64,000 nucleotides of DNA. Origin: DTPS01 sp049591295 (GTDB lineage Bacteria; Acidobacteriota; UBA4820; DSQY01). The stretch spans positions 1 to 64,000 of the forward strand of contig JBAWEQ010000130.1 in assembly GCA_049591295.1 (NCBI GenBank). Reading direction: 5' to 3'. The position numbers were made by a program, and so were the translations under genes. A model generated the notes under the pieces. It had not been told where the DNA came from and did no database searches. It was given only the letters and a program-made list of their open reading frames with translations. This document shows, one piece after another, positions 24,575 to 35,184 of the stretch (positions are counted from its first letter, which is position 1; each line of letters opens with the position of its first letter).

Positions 24575-26095
24575 ATGATCAAGACGGACGAGATCAGCAG
24601 GATTCTGAAGGCCCAGCTCGAAGGATACGAAACGAAGCTGGACGTGGCGGAGGTGGGCTACGTGACCTCCGTGGGCGACGGCATTGCCCGGATCTACGGT
24701 CTGGAGAAGGTCATGGCCGGCGAACTGCTCGCCTTCCCGGGCGACATGTTCGGCATGGCCCTCAACCTGGAAGAGGACAGCGTTGGCGCCGTGCTCATGG
24801 GCGAGACGGACAAGATCCGTGAGGGCGACGAGGTCCGCCGCACTAAACAGATCATGTCGGTCCCGGTGACCGAAGGGATGATCGGACGGGTCATCGATCC
24901 CATCGGGCTGGTGCAGGACGGCCGGGGGCCCATCGAATCCACCGAGCGCTACCCGATCGAGAGGATCGCCCCGGGCATCGTCCAACGCGAGCCCGTCAAG
25001 GTGCCTCTGCAGACGGGCCTCAAGCCCATCGACGCCATGATTCCCATCGGCAGAGGCCAGCGCGAGCTGATCATCGGCGATCGGCAGACTGGTAAGACCG
25101 CCGTGGCGCTGGACACCATCATCAACCAGAAGGGAAAAGGGGTGATTTGCATCTATGTGGCCATCGGGCAGAAGCGCTCTACGGTCGCCCAGGTGGTGAA
25201 GACGCTGGAGGATTACGGGGCCATGGAGCACACCATCGTGGTGTCGGCCTCGGCCTCGGAACCGGCTTCGCTTCAGTACATCGCCCCGTACGCGGGCTGC
25301 GCCATCGGCGAGTACTTCATGCACAAGGGCGGTCACGTGCTCTGCGTGTACGACGACCTCTCGAAGCACGCCGCGGCCTACCGCGAGATCTCGTTGCTTC
25401 TCCGGCGTCCGCCGGGCCGCGAGGCCTACCCGGGCGACGTGTTCTATCTGCACTCCCGCCTGCTGGAGCGCGCGGCGAAGTTGAGCGAGAAGCAGGGCGG
25501 CGGATCGCTGACGGCCCTGCCCATCATCGAGACGCAGGCCGGGGACGTGTCGGCCTACATCCCCACGAACGTCATCTCCATCACGGACGGCCAGATCTAC
25601 CTGGAGAGCGACCTCTTCTACCAGGGCGTCCGCCCGGCCCTGAACGTGGGGATTTCCGTGAGCCGCGTGGGAGGAAACGCGCAGATCAAGGCCATGAAAT
25701 CCGTGGCGGGGACCCTGCGCCTCGAGCTGGCGCAGTATCGTGAGCTGGCTGCCTTCGCCCAATTCGGGTCGGACCTGGACAAGGGTACGCAGGCGCAACT
25801 CAACCGTGGTGCGCGCCTAGTCGAGATCTTAAAGCAGGACCAGTACCAGCCGCTGGACGTGATCAAGCAGATCGCCATCATCTACGCGGGCACGCACGCC
25901 TGGCTCGATGACCTGGCGGTGAGCGAGTGCCGGAGGTTCGAGGCCGGGCTCTACAAGCACCTGGACCTGAACGGCCAGGCGTGGATGGACGCCCTGCGAG
26001 AGAAAAAGGTGCTCGACGAGACCCTGACCGCCCAGTTGGACGAGCTTCTGAAGTCCTTCAAGCACCAGTACGTGAAAGAACGGGAAGCGAAGTGA
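24575..26095 (+). CDS. atpA: ATP synthase F1 subunit alpha
   Basis: A 506-residue non-catalytic nucleotide-binding subunit, full length for the family. Walker A GDRQTGKTA is at about residues 169-177, and GRGQRELIIGDRQTGK and PAYTNVISITDGQ-type segments (here YIPTNVISITDGQIYLESD) are conserved. It alternates with beta in the F1 hexamer and makes ATP from ADP and phosphate at the membrane. It sits 6 nt after atpH and 3 nt before atpG. Confidence 0.98.
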   Translation: MIKTDEISRILKAQLEGYETKLDVAEVGYVTSVGDGIARIYGLEKVMAGELLAFPGDMFGMALNLEEDSVGAVLMGETDKIREGDEVRRTKQIMSVPVTEGMIGRVIDPIGLVQDGRGPIESTERYPIERIAPGIVQREPVKVPLQTGLKPIDAMIPIGRGQRELIIGDRQTGKTAVALDTIINQKGKGVICIYVAIGQKRSTVAQVVKTLEDYGAMEHTIVVSASASEPASLQYIAPYAGCAIGEYFMHKGGHVLCVYDDLSKHAAAYREISLLLRRPPGREAYPGDVFYLHSRLLERAAKLSEKQGGGSLTALPIIETQAGDVSAYIPTNVISITDGQIYLESDLFYQGVRPALNVGISVSRVGGNAQIKAMKSVAGTLRLELAQYRELAAFAQFGSDLDKGTQAQLNRGARLVEILKQDQYQPLDVIKQIAIIYAGTHAWLDDLAVSECRRFEAGLYKHLDLNGQAWMDALREKKVLDETLTAQLDELLKSFKHQYVKEREAK

Positions 26096-26098
26096 GCC

Positions 26099-26962
26099 AT
26101 GCCCAACCTGCGCGACATTAGGCGCCGAATCCGCTCGGTGCAGAACACGCAGCAAATCACCAAGGCCATGAAGATGGTGGCCGCGGCGAAGCTGCGTCGG
26201 TCCCAGGAGCGGATGTTTGCGGCGAGGCCTTACGCGAACAAGATGCTCGAAGTCCTGAACTCGCTGGCCAGCCGGGCGCAACAGAGCGTCCACCCGCTGC
26301 TCGACGTGCGGCCGGAGGAGCGCGTGTTGGTGGTGGTGGTGACGGCGGACCGGGGCCTGTGCGGCGCGTTCAACACCAATATCCAACGCCATGCCGGCCG
26401 GTTTCTGAGGGACCTCGCTCAGGAAGGCAGGGAGATCACGCTGGCCTGCATAGGTAGGAAGGGCCGGGAGTTCTTCCGCCGCCGGGAATTCACCATCACC
26501 CAGAGCTGGGTTGGGATCTTCAACAAGATCCGGTATGAGGACGCCAGCGAGATGGCGGAGTATCTGATCGGAGTCTACACGGAGAAGAAGGTCGACGCCA
26601 TCTATCTGATATACAACGAATTCAAGAGCGTTATCGCACAGCGGATCGTGACTGAGAAGCTGTTGCCCATCCCGCGGCTCACCTTCGAGGAACCCACGGT
26701 GATGGAGGACTACCTGTACGAGCCTACCGAGCGGGAGTTGTTCGAGACGCTTCTGCCGAGGCACGTGGCGTTCCAGGTGTATCGTTCCGTTCTCGAGTCG
26801 GCCGCGGCGGAGCACGGCGCCCGCATGACGGCCATGGAGAGCGCCACCAACAACGCGCGGGACATGATCGACCGGCTTACGCTGTACGCGAACCGAGTTC
26901 GGCAGGCGGCGATCACGAAAGAGATCATCGAGGTCGTGAGCGGGGCCCAGGCCCTCGGGTGA
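26099..26962 (+). CDS. atpG: ATP synthase F1 subunit gamma
   Basis: A 287-residue central rotor subunit. MPNLRDIRRRIRSVQNTQQI followed by TKAMKMVAAAKLRR is the typical N-terminal helix. The C-terminal signature AMESATNNARDMIDRLTL is intact, as is TADRGLCGAFNTN in the Rossmann-like middle. It transmits c-ring rotation to the alpha-beta hexamer. Confidence 0.97.
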   Translation: MPNLRDIRRRIRSVQNTQQITKAMKMVAAAKLRRSQERMFAARPYANKMLEVLNSLASRAQQSVHPLLDVRPEERVLVVVVTADRGLCGAFNTNIQRHAGRFLRDLAQEGREITLACIGRKGREFFRRREFTITQSWVGIFNKIRYEDASEMAEYLIGVYTEKKVDAIYLIYNEFKSVIAQRIVTEKLLPIPRLTFEEPTVMEDYLYEPTERELFETLLPRHVAFQVYRSVLESAAAEHGARMTAMESATNNARDMIDRLTLYANRVRQAAITKEIIEVVSGAQALG

Positions 26963-26977
26963 TGGGGAGAGGCGGAC

Positions 26978-28417
<1,440 letters not shown>

Positions 28418-28423
28418 GGGGCG

Positions 28424-28852
28424 ATGGCACAATTCACGTTGCCCACGAAGATCACGCTGAACATCGTCACTCCGGAAAGAAACGTCGTCTGCGAGGTGAT
28501 CGACGAGGTCGTGTTACCGGGCACTTTGGGCTATCTCGGAGCGTTGCCGGGCCACACGCCGCTCTTGACTTCGCTCAAGATTGGTGAAATAAAATATAGG
28601 GTTGGAAGCCAGTGGCGGTATCTCTGCGTGTCCTGGGGATTCGTGGAGATTCTGCCGGACCGCGTTACGGTGCTCGCCGACATCGCCGAACCCGCCGAGG
28701 AGATCGACGTGGAGAGAGCCCGGGAGGCGAAGGCCTCTGCGGAGAAGCGGCTGAAGAACCCCGATGCAGAATTTCTCCAGGAGCAGATTGCCCTGGAACA
28801 GGCCTTGATTCGGTTGCAAGTGGCCGCGAAGGCAGCGCGGACCCCCTCGTGA
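28424..28852 (+). CDS. atpC: ATP synthase F1 subunit epsilon
   Basis: A 142-residue rotor subunit that couples gamma to the c-ring and can inhibit ATP hydrolysis. The N-terminal beta sandwich contains LNIVTPERNVVCEVIDEVVLPGTLGYLGALPGHTPLLTSL-type sequence (family hallmark PGxxGxxGxLPGHxPLLT). The C-terminal helical hairpin contains ERAREAKASAEKRLK. It ends the atp cluster, and only 25 nt separate it from rpmH. Confidence 0.95.
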   Translation: MAQFTLPTKITLNIVTPERNVVCEVIDEVVLPGTLGYLGALPGHTPLLTSLKIGEIKYRVGSQWRYLCVSWGFVEILPDRVTVLADIAEPAEEIDVERAREAKASAEKRLKNPDAEFLQEQIALEQALIRLQVAAKAARTPS

Positions 28853-28877
28853 CCCCCCCTGAGAGCGAGAACGGCTC

Positions 28878-29015
28878 ATGAAGAGAACCTACCAGCCCAA
28901 CAGGCATCGCCGAGCCAAGACGCACGGCTTCCGTGCGCGCATGGCTACCAAGGGCGGACGAGAAGTCCTTGCCCGTAGGCGGGCGAAAGGGAGATGGCGT
29001 CTCACGCCTGCGTAA
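28878..29015 (+). CDS. rpmH: Ribosomal protein L34
   Basis: A 45-residue, very basic protein: MKRTYQPNRHRRAKTHGF is the invariant L34 opening, followed by RARMATKGGREVLARRRAKG. Length is standard. Its 3' end overlaps the rnpA start by 22 nt. In most bacteria rpmH neighbours dnaA and oriC; here the gene just upstream is atpC. Confidence 0.97.
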   Translation: MKRTYQPNRHRRAKTHGFRARMATKGGREVLARRRAKGRWRLTPA

Positions 29016-29386
29016 CGCCCCGGACCGGATCCTTTCGAAAAGAAGACAGGGTTCGAAAGCGGCACGAATACCTGGAGAGCTATCGGCGGTGTAAGCCCAT
29101 GCACACCGCGCATTTGGTGTTTTACGCCCGGCCTGGAGAGGGCGGACGACGGCGGTTTGGGTGCACGGTGCCGAAGAAGGTCGGAAAGGCGGTGACGCGA
29201 AACCGCCTGAAGCGCCTCTTCAGGGAGGTCTTCCGGAAGACGCGCCAGACGCTGCCGGAGGGGTGCGTGCTGATCGTGAATGCCAAGCGGTCCGCTTCGG
29301 ACATGAGCCACCAAGACGTCCTGGACGCATTCGAGAAGATAAGCGCGCGGCTGGCTGTGGAGGGATATCCCCCGTGCGAGCCGTGA
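28994..29386 (+). CDS. rnpA: Ribonuclease P protein component
   Basis: A 130-residue basic protein that assists the RNase P RNA in maturing tRNA 5' ends. FRKEDRVRKRHEY and the central RNR motif (GKAVTRNRLKRLFREVFR) are intact. The ATG at 28994 is directly preceded by AAAGGGAG with almost no spacer and lies inside rpmH. No other ATG or GTG precedes the conserved part, so the true start may be unusual. It overlaps yidD by 13 nt. Confidence 0.94.
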   Translation: MASHACVTPRTGSFRKEDRVRKRHEYLESYRRCKPMHTAHLVFYARPGEGGRRRFGCTVPKKVGKAVTRNRLKRLFREVFRKTRQTLPEGCVLIVNAKRSASDMSHQDVLDAFEKISARLAVEGYPPCEP

Positions 29387-29607
29387 TGCTCCTCCTGATC
29401 CGACTCTACCAGTGGACCTTGAGCCCCTGGCTGGGGAGGGCCTGCCGATTTTACCCCTCGTGCTCGGAATACACTTATCGGGCCATATCCGAATACGGCG
29501 CGGTCAAGGGCGGGTGGATGGGGATGCGGCGCGTGTTGAGATGCAACCCCTTCTGCGATGGCGGATATGACCCTGTGCCGGCGCCGGCCGGAAAACGGAG
29601 CAAGTAG
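29374..29607 (+). CDS. yidD: Membrane protein insertion efficiency factor YidD
   Basis: A 77-residue protein with the YidD core IRLYQWTLSPWL, CRFYPSCSEYTYRAI and GMRRVLRCNPFCDGGYDPVP. It is a small membrane-associated factor thought to aid YidC-dependent insertion. The GTG at 29374 has GGAGGG 9 nt upstream; the ATG at 29386, which overlaps the rnpA stop, is the alternative. Its stop codon abuts the yidC start with no gap. Confidence 0.92.
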   Translation: MRAVMLLLIRLYQWTLSPWLGRACRFYPSCSEYTYRAISEYGAVKGGWMGMRRVLRCNPFCDGGYDPVPAPAGKRSK

Positions 29608-31368
29608 ATGGAGCAACTGGGACAGGACGACCCGCACAGCGGAAGGAACATCCTCTGGGCCACGCTGATCATGGCGGTGATCTTTATCGCGTGGGCGTAC
29701 TTCATGTCCACGCCTCCAGCCAAGGTGCCCGCGGAGGCGAAGCCGGCACAGAAGGCGGCGGTGGCAAGCAAGCCGGAGGGGAAGGAGCCGGTTGAGGCAC
29801 CGGCTGCGGTGCTGCCGGGCGGCGGGCAGCCCGTAGCGGACAGTACGGCGCGCGACTATACGGTGGCCAACGGGGACCTGGAATTGCAGGTGACGAACCG
29901 CGGTGCCCTTCTGGGCCAGGTGTTGCTCCTCAAATACAAGGAAAAGGGAGGCAAGGCCAGTGACCTGGTGTCGCCTCTGTCGGCCGCCACGGGCAGTCTG
30001 CCTCTCGCCATTGAAACTGGGGACAAGGCCTACGACGAGCTCGTCAATTCCGCCCTGTTCCACGTGGAACAGACGGAGCGGAAGGGCGGAGGGACGTCCC
30101 TCGACATGAGCTGGTCCGACGGCAAGGGAGATGCCGTTGAAAAGAAACTGGACCTCCCGTCGTCGGGGTACGCGGTGGATTTTGCGGTCAAGGCCTTTAA
30201 GGCTGGGCGGCCGCTGGATCCCGTTCCGCTGGTCTGGGGCCCGGGGTTTGGCCGACTGCTCGCGAGCGAAGCCAAAAACAGGTACTACCAGCAGGAATAC
30301 GTGGGTGTGTCGGAAGGCGGGAGCTTCGAAAAGATCGTGCGGGGAAAGGTCAGCGCTGAGAAGGGCACGACGGTCAACGAGCTGGGCGCAAAGGGACCCA
30401 TCGAGTGGGCCGCGATCACGGACAACTACTTCGGAGCGATCTTCGCTCCTGACTCGCCGATGCCGTGGGCCAAGGTGGAGACCCAATGGCTGACTCCGGA
30501 GGAGCAGAAGGTCCATCCGACGGATTCGGACATCAGCCTCGTGGTTGGATTTCCGGGGAGCGGGAAGCTATACCTCATCCCCAAGGAATGGCACCTGCTT
30601 TCCGGCATGGGCGACCACTTCTACAAGCTCACCGACTGGGGGATCCTGGGTCCGTTCTGCGCGATTCTGTTGTGGGGCCTCAAGAAACTCTACGCCCTGA
30701 GCGGGAACTACGGGATCGCCATCCTCCTGCTGACGCTCGTGATCAAAGTGGCCTTTTACCCTCTCACCCAGCGCTCCATGGTTAAGATGAAGGAGATGGG
30801 CGAGGGCATGAAGCGGCTCAAGCCGCAGATAGACCGGATCAAGAGCAAGTACAAGAAGCTGCCCAAGGACATGGGCAATCGCACGAAGATGAACGAAGAG
30901 ATGATGGCCCTCTACCAGCGCGAGGGCATCAATCCCCTCTCGGGCATGGGGGGATGCCTGCCCATGCTGCTCCAGATGCCCGTCTTCTTCGCGCTCTTCG
31001 AGCTTCTGCCGCGGGCCATCGAGCTGAGGGGAGCCCCATTTTTCGGCTGGATCCACGATCTGTCGTCTCCCGATCCGTACTACATCGCGCCCATCATCAT
31101 GGGTTTGTCCATGGTGGTGTCAACCAGGATGACGGCCACACAAGGGATGGAGGGACCGCAGAAGCTCATGCTGTGGTTCCTGCCGATCATGTTCACGTGG
31201 TTCTGCCTCTGGGCACCCGCAGGGCTGACCCTGTACTGGCTCGCCAACAACCTTCTGACCATGGGACAGCAGGCCATCATCAATAGGCAAGTTGCCCAGA
31301 GGAAGGAGGCCGTCGCGAAGGCCAGGAAGTCGACACCAAAGGGGCCATCGAAGCCGTCTCATGCCTGA
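29608..31368 (+). CDS. yidC: Membrane protein insertase YidC
   Basis: A 586-residue inner-membrane insertase of the long Gram-negative type. An N-terminal membrane anchor (RNILWATLIMAVIFIAWAYF) precedes a roughly 300-residue periplasmic beta domain. The conserved insertase core begins around residue 345 with GNYGIAILLLTLVIKVAFYPLT, then NPLSGMGGCLPMLLQMPVFFALF and later helices. It starts immediately after yidD and overlaps mnmE by 8 nt. A parS site lies inside the coding sequence at 30056-30071. No jag/khpB gene follows, unlike in many genomes. Confidence 0.97.
   Translation: MEQLGQDDPHSGRNILWATLIMAVIFIAWAYFMSTPPAKVPAEAKPAQKAAVASKPEGKEPVEAPAAVLPGGGQPVADSTARDYTVANGDLELQVTNRGALLGQVLLLKYKEKGGKASDLVSPLSAATGSLPLAIETGDKAYDELVNSALFHVEQTERKGGGTSLDMSWSDGKGDAVEKKLDLPSSGYAVDFAVKAFKAGRPLDPVPLVWGPGFGRLLASEAKNRYYQQEYVGVSEGGSFEKIVRGKVSAEKGTTVNELGAKGPIEWAAITDNYFGAIFAPDSPMPWAKVETQWLTPEEQKVHPTDSDISLVVGFPGSGKLYLIPKEWHLLSGMGDHFYKLTDWGILGPFCAILLWGLKKLYALSGNYGIAILLLTLVIKVAFYPLTQRSMVKMKEMGEGMKRLKPQIDRIKSKYKKLPKDMGNRTKMNEEMMALYQREGINPLSGMGGCLPMLLQMPVFFALFELLPRAIELRGAPFFGWIHDLSSPDPYYIAPIIMGLSMVVSTRMTATQGMEGPQKLMLWFLPIMFTWFCLWAPAGLTLYWLANNLLTMGQQAIINRQVAQRKEAVAKARKSTPKGPSKPSHA
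30056..30071. promoter_or_regulatory. parS: parS centromere site 1 (inside yidC)
   Basis: TGTTCCACGTGGAACA is a perfect 16-bp palindrome matching the universal ParB-site consensus TGTTNCACGTGNAACA at every position. It lies within yidC, 5.9 kb upstream of parB. Confidence 0.93.
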
Positions 31369-32701
31369 CCTGACCGATACGATCGTGGCCGAGGCCACTC
31401 CTCCCGGACGGGGTTCTGTTCGGGTGATCCGAATCAGCGGTTCCGCGGCGGCCGCCCTTCTTGGGGCGGCCTTCGTGGCTTCAGGGGTGGAGCCGATGGA
31501 GCGGCCGAGGCGCCTGTGCCTCGGGACGCTGCTAAGCGCCGCAGGCGAGCCGTTGGACCGGGTGCTGGCCGTGTGGTTCCCCGCCCCGCACTCACTGACC
31601 GGAGAGGATGTGGCCGAGATCCACGTGCATGGCGGCAGGGGAATCGTGCGTGGTGGGCTGGAGAGCCTCGAAAGGCTCGGGGGGCGCGTGGCCCTCCCCG
31701 GTGAGTTCTCGTATCGCGCCTACCTGAACGGGAAAGTCTCTCTGATGGAGGCGGAGGCCGTTAACGCGCTCGTGGAGGCAGAGACCGCGGCGCAGGCCGT
31801 ACGAGTCGGCGGTATGTTGCACGGCCGACTCTCTGAGGACCTGGCCAACCTCCGATCGGAGCTGCTCTCCCTGCGCGCCGATTGGGAGGCGCGGATTGAC
31901 TTTCCGGAAGAGACGGGAGACGGCGGAGCCGATCGAAATCGCATCGCGGGATTGCTGGAGAGGCTGGCTAGACTGGAAGAAGATGGAAGGGCTGTAAGGT
32001 TCATGAGAGAAGGATGGCGGCTTGCCCTGGTGGGAAGGGTCAACACCGGGAAGTCGTCGCTCTTTAATGCCCTCCTCAAGAGGGAACGGGCGCTGGTAAC
32101 GCCGCACCCGGGTACGACGCGGGACGTCATCGAGGAATCGATCGAAGTGGGAGGATACCCGGTGGTCCTCCAGGATACGGCCGGCGTCCGCGCCGCATGT
32201 GATCCGGTGGAGGCCGCCGGAGTCGTGCGAAGTCGCGAGACCGCGGGGCAAGCAGACGGGACTCTCTTCGTCTACGACGCGGCCGCAGGATGGGGTTCCG
32301 AGGATGAAATCCTCCTGGCGGGGTTAGAGAGGCCGCCGATCGGCATTCTTGCGAACAAGCGAGACCTTCCGCAGAGTGGAGAGCGCCGGGAGGGAGCCCT
32401 CTGGGTCAGTGCAAGAACGGGGGAGGGGCTGAAGGAAGTCGTGCATCTTCTCGAACGCTGGATGGAAGGTTCCCTGCCCCGAAGCATCCCGGCGCTGGTG
32501 TGCGAGCGGCAAGTGGAGGCCGTTCGAAGGGCCTCCGATGGTTGCCGCGAGGCCATGGAAGCACTGCGGGCCGGCTACTCCGAAGAGGTGGCCCTGCAGG
32601 GGCTGGGGCGCGCCCAGCGCGCCATGGATGAGCTGTTGGGGGGTAGCGGTGGGGAGCAATTGTACGACCTGATCTTTGCCCGATTTTGCATCGGGAAGTA
32701 G
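31361..32701 (+). CDS. mnmE: tRNA modification GTPase MnmE
   Basis: A 446-residue GTPase acting with MnmG on U34 of certain tRNAs. It has an N-terminal tetrahydrofolate-binding domain (TIVAEATPPGRGSVRVIRISG), a helical domain split by the G domain (Walker A GRVNTGKSSLFNALL, then TRDVIEE and the NKRD specificity motif), and the C-terminal catalytic motif FCIGK. It overlaps yidC by 8 nt. MnmG follows directly, so both halves of the modification complex are co-expressed. Confidence 0.96.
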   Translation: MPDLTDTIVAEATPPGRGSVRVIRISGSAAAALLGAAFVASGVEPMERPRRLCLGTLLSAAGEPLDRVLAVWFPAPHSLTGEDVAEIHVHGGRGIVRGGLESLERLGGRVALPGEFSYRAYLNGKVSLMEAEAVNALVEAETAAQAVRVGGMLHGRLSEDLANLRSELLSLRADWEARIDFPEETGDGGADRNRIAGLLERLARLEEDGRAVRFMREGWRLALVGRVNTGKSSLFNALLKRERALVTPHPGTTRDVIEESIEVGGYPVVLQDTAGVRAACDPVEAAGVVRSRETAGQADGTLFVYDAAAGWGSEDEILLAGLERPPIGILANKRDLPQSGERREGALWVSARTGEGLKEVVHLLERWMEGSLPRSIPALVCERQVEAVRRASDGCREAMEALRAGYSEEVALQGLGRAQRAMDELLGGSGGEQLYDLIFARFCIGK

Positions 32702-32718
32702 GCGGGGGAGGTTGGCCC

Positions 32719-34569
32719 GTGGCTCAAACGCTGGCATTCGAGGCGACGGTGGTGGGTGGGGGGCACGCGGGTGTGGAGGCCGCCTCGGTTCTGGCCAGGA
32801 AGGGCCTGGCCACTGCTCTGGTGACCGATTCCGTGGAGTCCATCGGGCGGATGTCCTGCAATCCCTCCATCGGGGGCATTGGCAAGGGACACCTCGTGCG
32901 GGAGCTGGATGCGCTAGGCGGGGTCATGGCGAAATCGGCCGACGCCACGGGGATCCATTTCAGGCTCCTCAATGCCAGCAAGGGCCCTGCCGTACAGGGA
33001 CTCAGGAGCCAGAACGACCGGCTGGCCTACCAGCGGGAGATAAGGCGCACTCTCGAGGGAACGCCGAATCTGACCCTCGTCGAGGGGCGGGCCGTCGAGC
33101 TGGGATTCGGGGGCGGCGCCGTGACGGGGGTCGGCCTCGCGGACGGACGTTGGCTGGATTGCAAAGTCGTCGTAGTGTGCGGAGGCACCTTCCTGAACGC
33201 CGTGATGCACGTGGGCCAGGAGCGCACCGCGGGAGGACGGCTGGGAGAATTCTCCGCTGAAGCCCTGGGGAGATCCCTCGCACGGATCGGACTCGCCATG
33301 CGGCGCTTCAAGACCGGCACGCCGCCGCGGCTGGCGAGGGGCTCCATACGCTGGGAGGCTCTGGACGCGCAGCCGGGGGATGATGAGCCCGAACCCTTCT
33401 CGATTCACAGCGATCCCTTTCCCGTTCTGCCGCAGGGGGTATGCCATGTGACCCGCACCACGCCCGAGGTGGCGCGGATCATTCGGGCCAACTTGGACCG
33501 CTCTCCCCTCTACTCCGGAATCATCAAGGGTACGGGACCGCGCTATTGTCCATCCATAGAGGACAAGGTAGTCAAATTTCCCCACCACGACAGCCATCTC
33601 GTGTTTCTTGAGCCGGACGGGGTAGACTCGGAAGAGATCTACCCGAACGGAATATCCACATCGCTGCCCCAGGACGTTCAGGAGGCCATCGTGCGCGCCA
33701 TCCCGGGCCTGGAGAAGGCCGTGTTCCTGAGGTACGGATACGCCGTCGAGTACGATTTCATGGACCCGGTTGGGCTGAAGCCGACGCTGGAATCCAAGAC
33801 GGCGCGCGGCCTCTACCTCGCTGGGCAGGTCAACGGTACCACCGGCTACGAAGAGGCGGCGGCCCAGGGCTTCTGGGCGGGGCTGAACGGGGCCAGGGCC
33901 CTGCGCCGCGAACCTCCCTTCTTGCCCGGCCGCGACCAGGCCTACGCCGCGGTTCTCGTGGACGATCTGGTGACGAGGGGCGTGCTCGAGCCCTACCGGA
34001 TGTTTACGTCGAGAGCCGAATGCAGGCTCCTGCTCGATCGCCACAGCGCCTATCGTAGGCTGAGCGCGCTCACGGAGGGCGACCGCCTTCGCCGCCCTGA
34101 GGAGGAGGAGCGCATTCGAGCGCGTGAACGCAAGGTGGGATCGCTCTTGGAGCACGTGTCGCGAAACAGCGTGATGATGGACGGCGAGGCCGTCAGCCTG
34201 AAGCGCCTGCTGGCGAGACCGGAAACGAGCTACCGCGACCTGTCTCCCTTTCTAACGGAGGCTGAACCGCCTCCCAGGTCGATTGGACTGTACCTGGAGT
34301 CGGAGGTCAAGGGAGAGGGGTACCGCGAGCGGGAGCAGGCGTTGGCCAGAAAGACGCTGGCCGCATTCTCCATGCGGATTCCGGAGGACTTCCGATACGA
34401 GGGGGTGCCAGGGCTGAGCGCGGAGATGGTCGACCGCCTCAGGGCGGTGGCGCCGCGGACGCTGGCGCAGGCGGCCCGGATCCCCGGAGTCACGCCGGCG
34501 GCCTTAACGATCGTACGCCTGACGGTGGAGGCGGCGCGAAGGGAGAGACGTGACCGATCGGCTGGATGA
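32719..34569 (+). CDS. mnmG: tRNA uridine-5-carboxymethylaminomethyl modification enzyme MnmG
   Basis: A 616-residue FAD enzyme, partner of MnmE. The dinucleotide motif VVGGGHAGVEAASVLARKG, SCNPSIGGIGKGHLVRE-type segment, GTPPRL and PTLESK are conserved, and the C-terminal helical region is complete. I choose the GTG at 32719 because GGGGGAGG lies 7 nt upstream; an in-frame ATG at 32686 overlaps mnmE. It overlaps rsmG by 20 nt. Confidence 0.96.
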   Translation: MAQTLAFEATVVGGGHAGVEAASVLARKGLATALVTDSVESIGRMSCNPSIGGIGKGHLVRELDALGGVMAKSADATGIHFRLLNASKGPAVQGLRSQNDRLAYQREIRRTLEGTPNLTLVEGRAVELGFGGGAVTGVGLADGRWLDCKVVVVCGGTFLNAVMHVGQERTAGGRLGEFSAEALGRSLARIGLAMRRFKTGTPPRLARGSIRWEALDAQPGDDEPEPFSIHSDPFPVLPQGVCHVTRTTPEVARIIRANLDRSPLYSGIIKGTGPRYCPSIEDKVVKFPHHDSHLVFLEPDGVDSEEIYPNGISTSLPQDVQEAIVRAIPGLEKAVFLRYGYAVEYDFMDPVGLKPTLESKTARGLYLAGQVNGTTGYEEAAAQGFWAGLNGARALRREPPFLPGRDQAYAAVLVDDLVTRGVLEPYRMFTSRAECRLLLDRHSAYRRLSALTEGDRLRRPEEEERIRARERKVGSLLEHVSRNSVMMDGEAVSLKRLLARPETSYRDLSPFLTEAEPPPRSIGLYLESEVKGEGYREREQALARKTLAAFSMRIPEDFRYEGVPGLSAEMVDRLRAVAPRTLAQAARIPGVTPAALTIVRLTVEAARRERRDRSAG

Positions 34570-35137
34570 GTACTTAAGTCTCCTGCTGAAGTGGAACAGG
34601 GCAGCGGGGCTTACCGCCTTCGATGGCCGGGAGGAGGCGCTGGCCAAGGGTGTGCTTCCCTCTCTGGCAGCCGAACCGTGGCTTCGAGTGGGGTGGAGGG
34701 TGATCGATGCGGGGAGCGGAGGAGGCTTTCCTGCCATCCCGCTGGCGTTGAAGCGCCCCGATCTCCGCTGGACGCTGGTGGAGCCCAACGCGGCCAAGGC
34801 GGCCTTTCTGCGGGAGGCGGCACGGCATCTGGCGCTGGAGACCGAGGTGGTTGAGGCCACCTTGGAGGCGCTGCTGGCTGGAAAGCAGCGGCAGTGGGAC
34901 GCCGCAACGATACGGGGCCTGCGGTTACGGAAAGGCCCCCTCAGGCGGCTCGTGCGGGCCTTGACGCCGGGCGGACGCATCCTGGTGTGGAGCGCAGGAG
35001 ACAGGGCGGCCGAGTACCGGCTGTGGCTTGAAGAGATCGGCCTGGCCGTCAAGCCCGTCCCCACAGGCCAGCATGGGCTCGTGCTTCTATCCGGCGATGT
35101 TCCACGTGGAACATCCGAAGCGCCGCCCATACCGTGA
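34550..35137 (+). CDS. rsmG: 16S rRNA (guanine527-N7)-methyltransferase
   Basis: A 195-residue SAM-dependent methyltransferase. The SAM-binding motif VIDAGSGGGFPAIPLAL is intact, followed by LVEPNAAKAAFLRE. It methylates G527 of 16S rRNA. The start is GTG at 34550 with GGGAG upstream, inside the end of mnmG (20-nt overlap). The second parS site lies in its last codons (35098-35113), so the centromere is embedded in coding sequence. Confidence 0.93.
   Translation: MTDRLDEYLSLLLKWNRAAGLTAFDGREEALAKGVLPSLAAEPWLRVGWRVIDAGSGGGFPAIPLALKRPDLRWTLVEPNAAKAAFLREAARHLALETEVVEATLEALLAGKQRQWDAATIRGLRLRKGPLRRLVRALTPGGRILVWSAGDRAAEYRLWLEEIGLAVKPVPTGQHGLVLLSGDVPRGTSEAPPIP
35098..35113. promoter_or_regulatory. 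parS: parS centromere site 2 (end of rsmG)
   Basis: A second copy of TGTTCCACGTGGAACA, identical to the yidC site and 5,042 bp away, 119 bp upstream of the parA start. Two identical perfect sites beside parAB make chromosome segregation function almost certain. Confidence 0.95.
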
Positions 35138-35184
35138 CGGTCCGTCTTGAGCCGCCCCAGGGCCGCGCGATTCTCCACAAGGCG

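Noticed and set aside
28853..28877. oriC/DnaA-box cluster upstream of rpmH
   Set aside because: Only 25 bp separate atpC and rpmH, with no DnaA boxes, and dnaA is not in the window.
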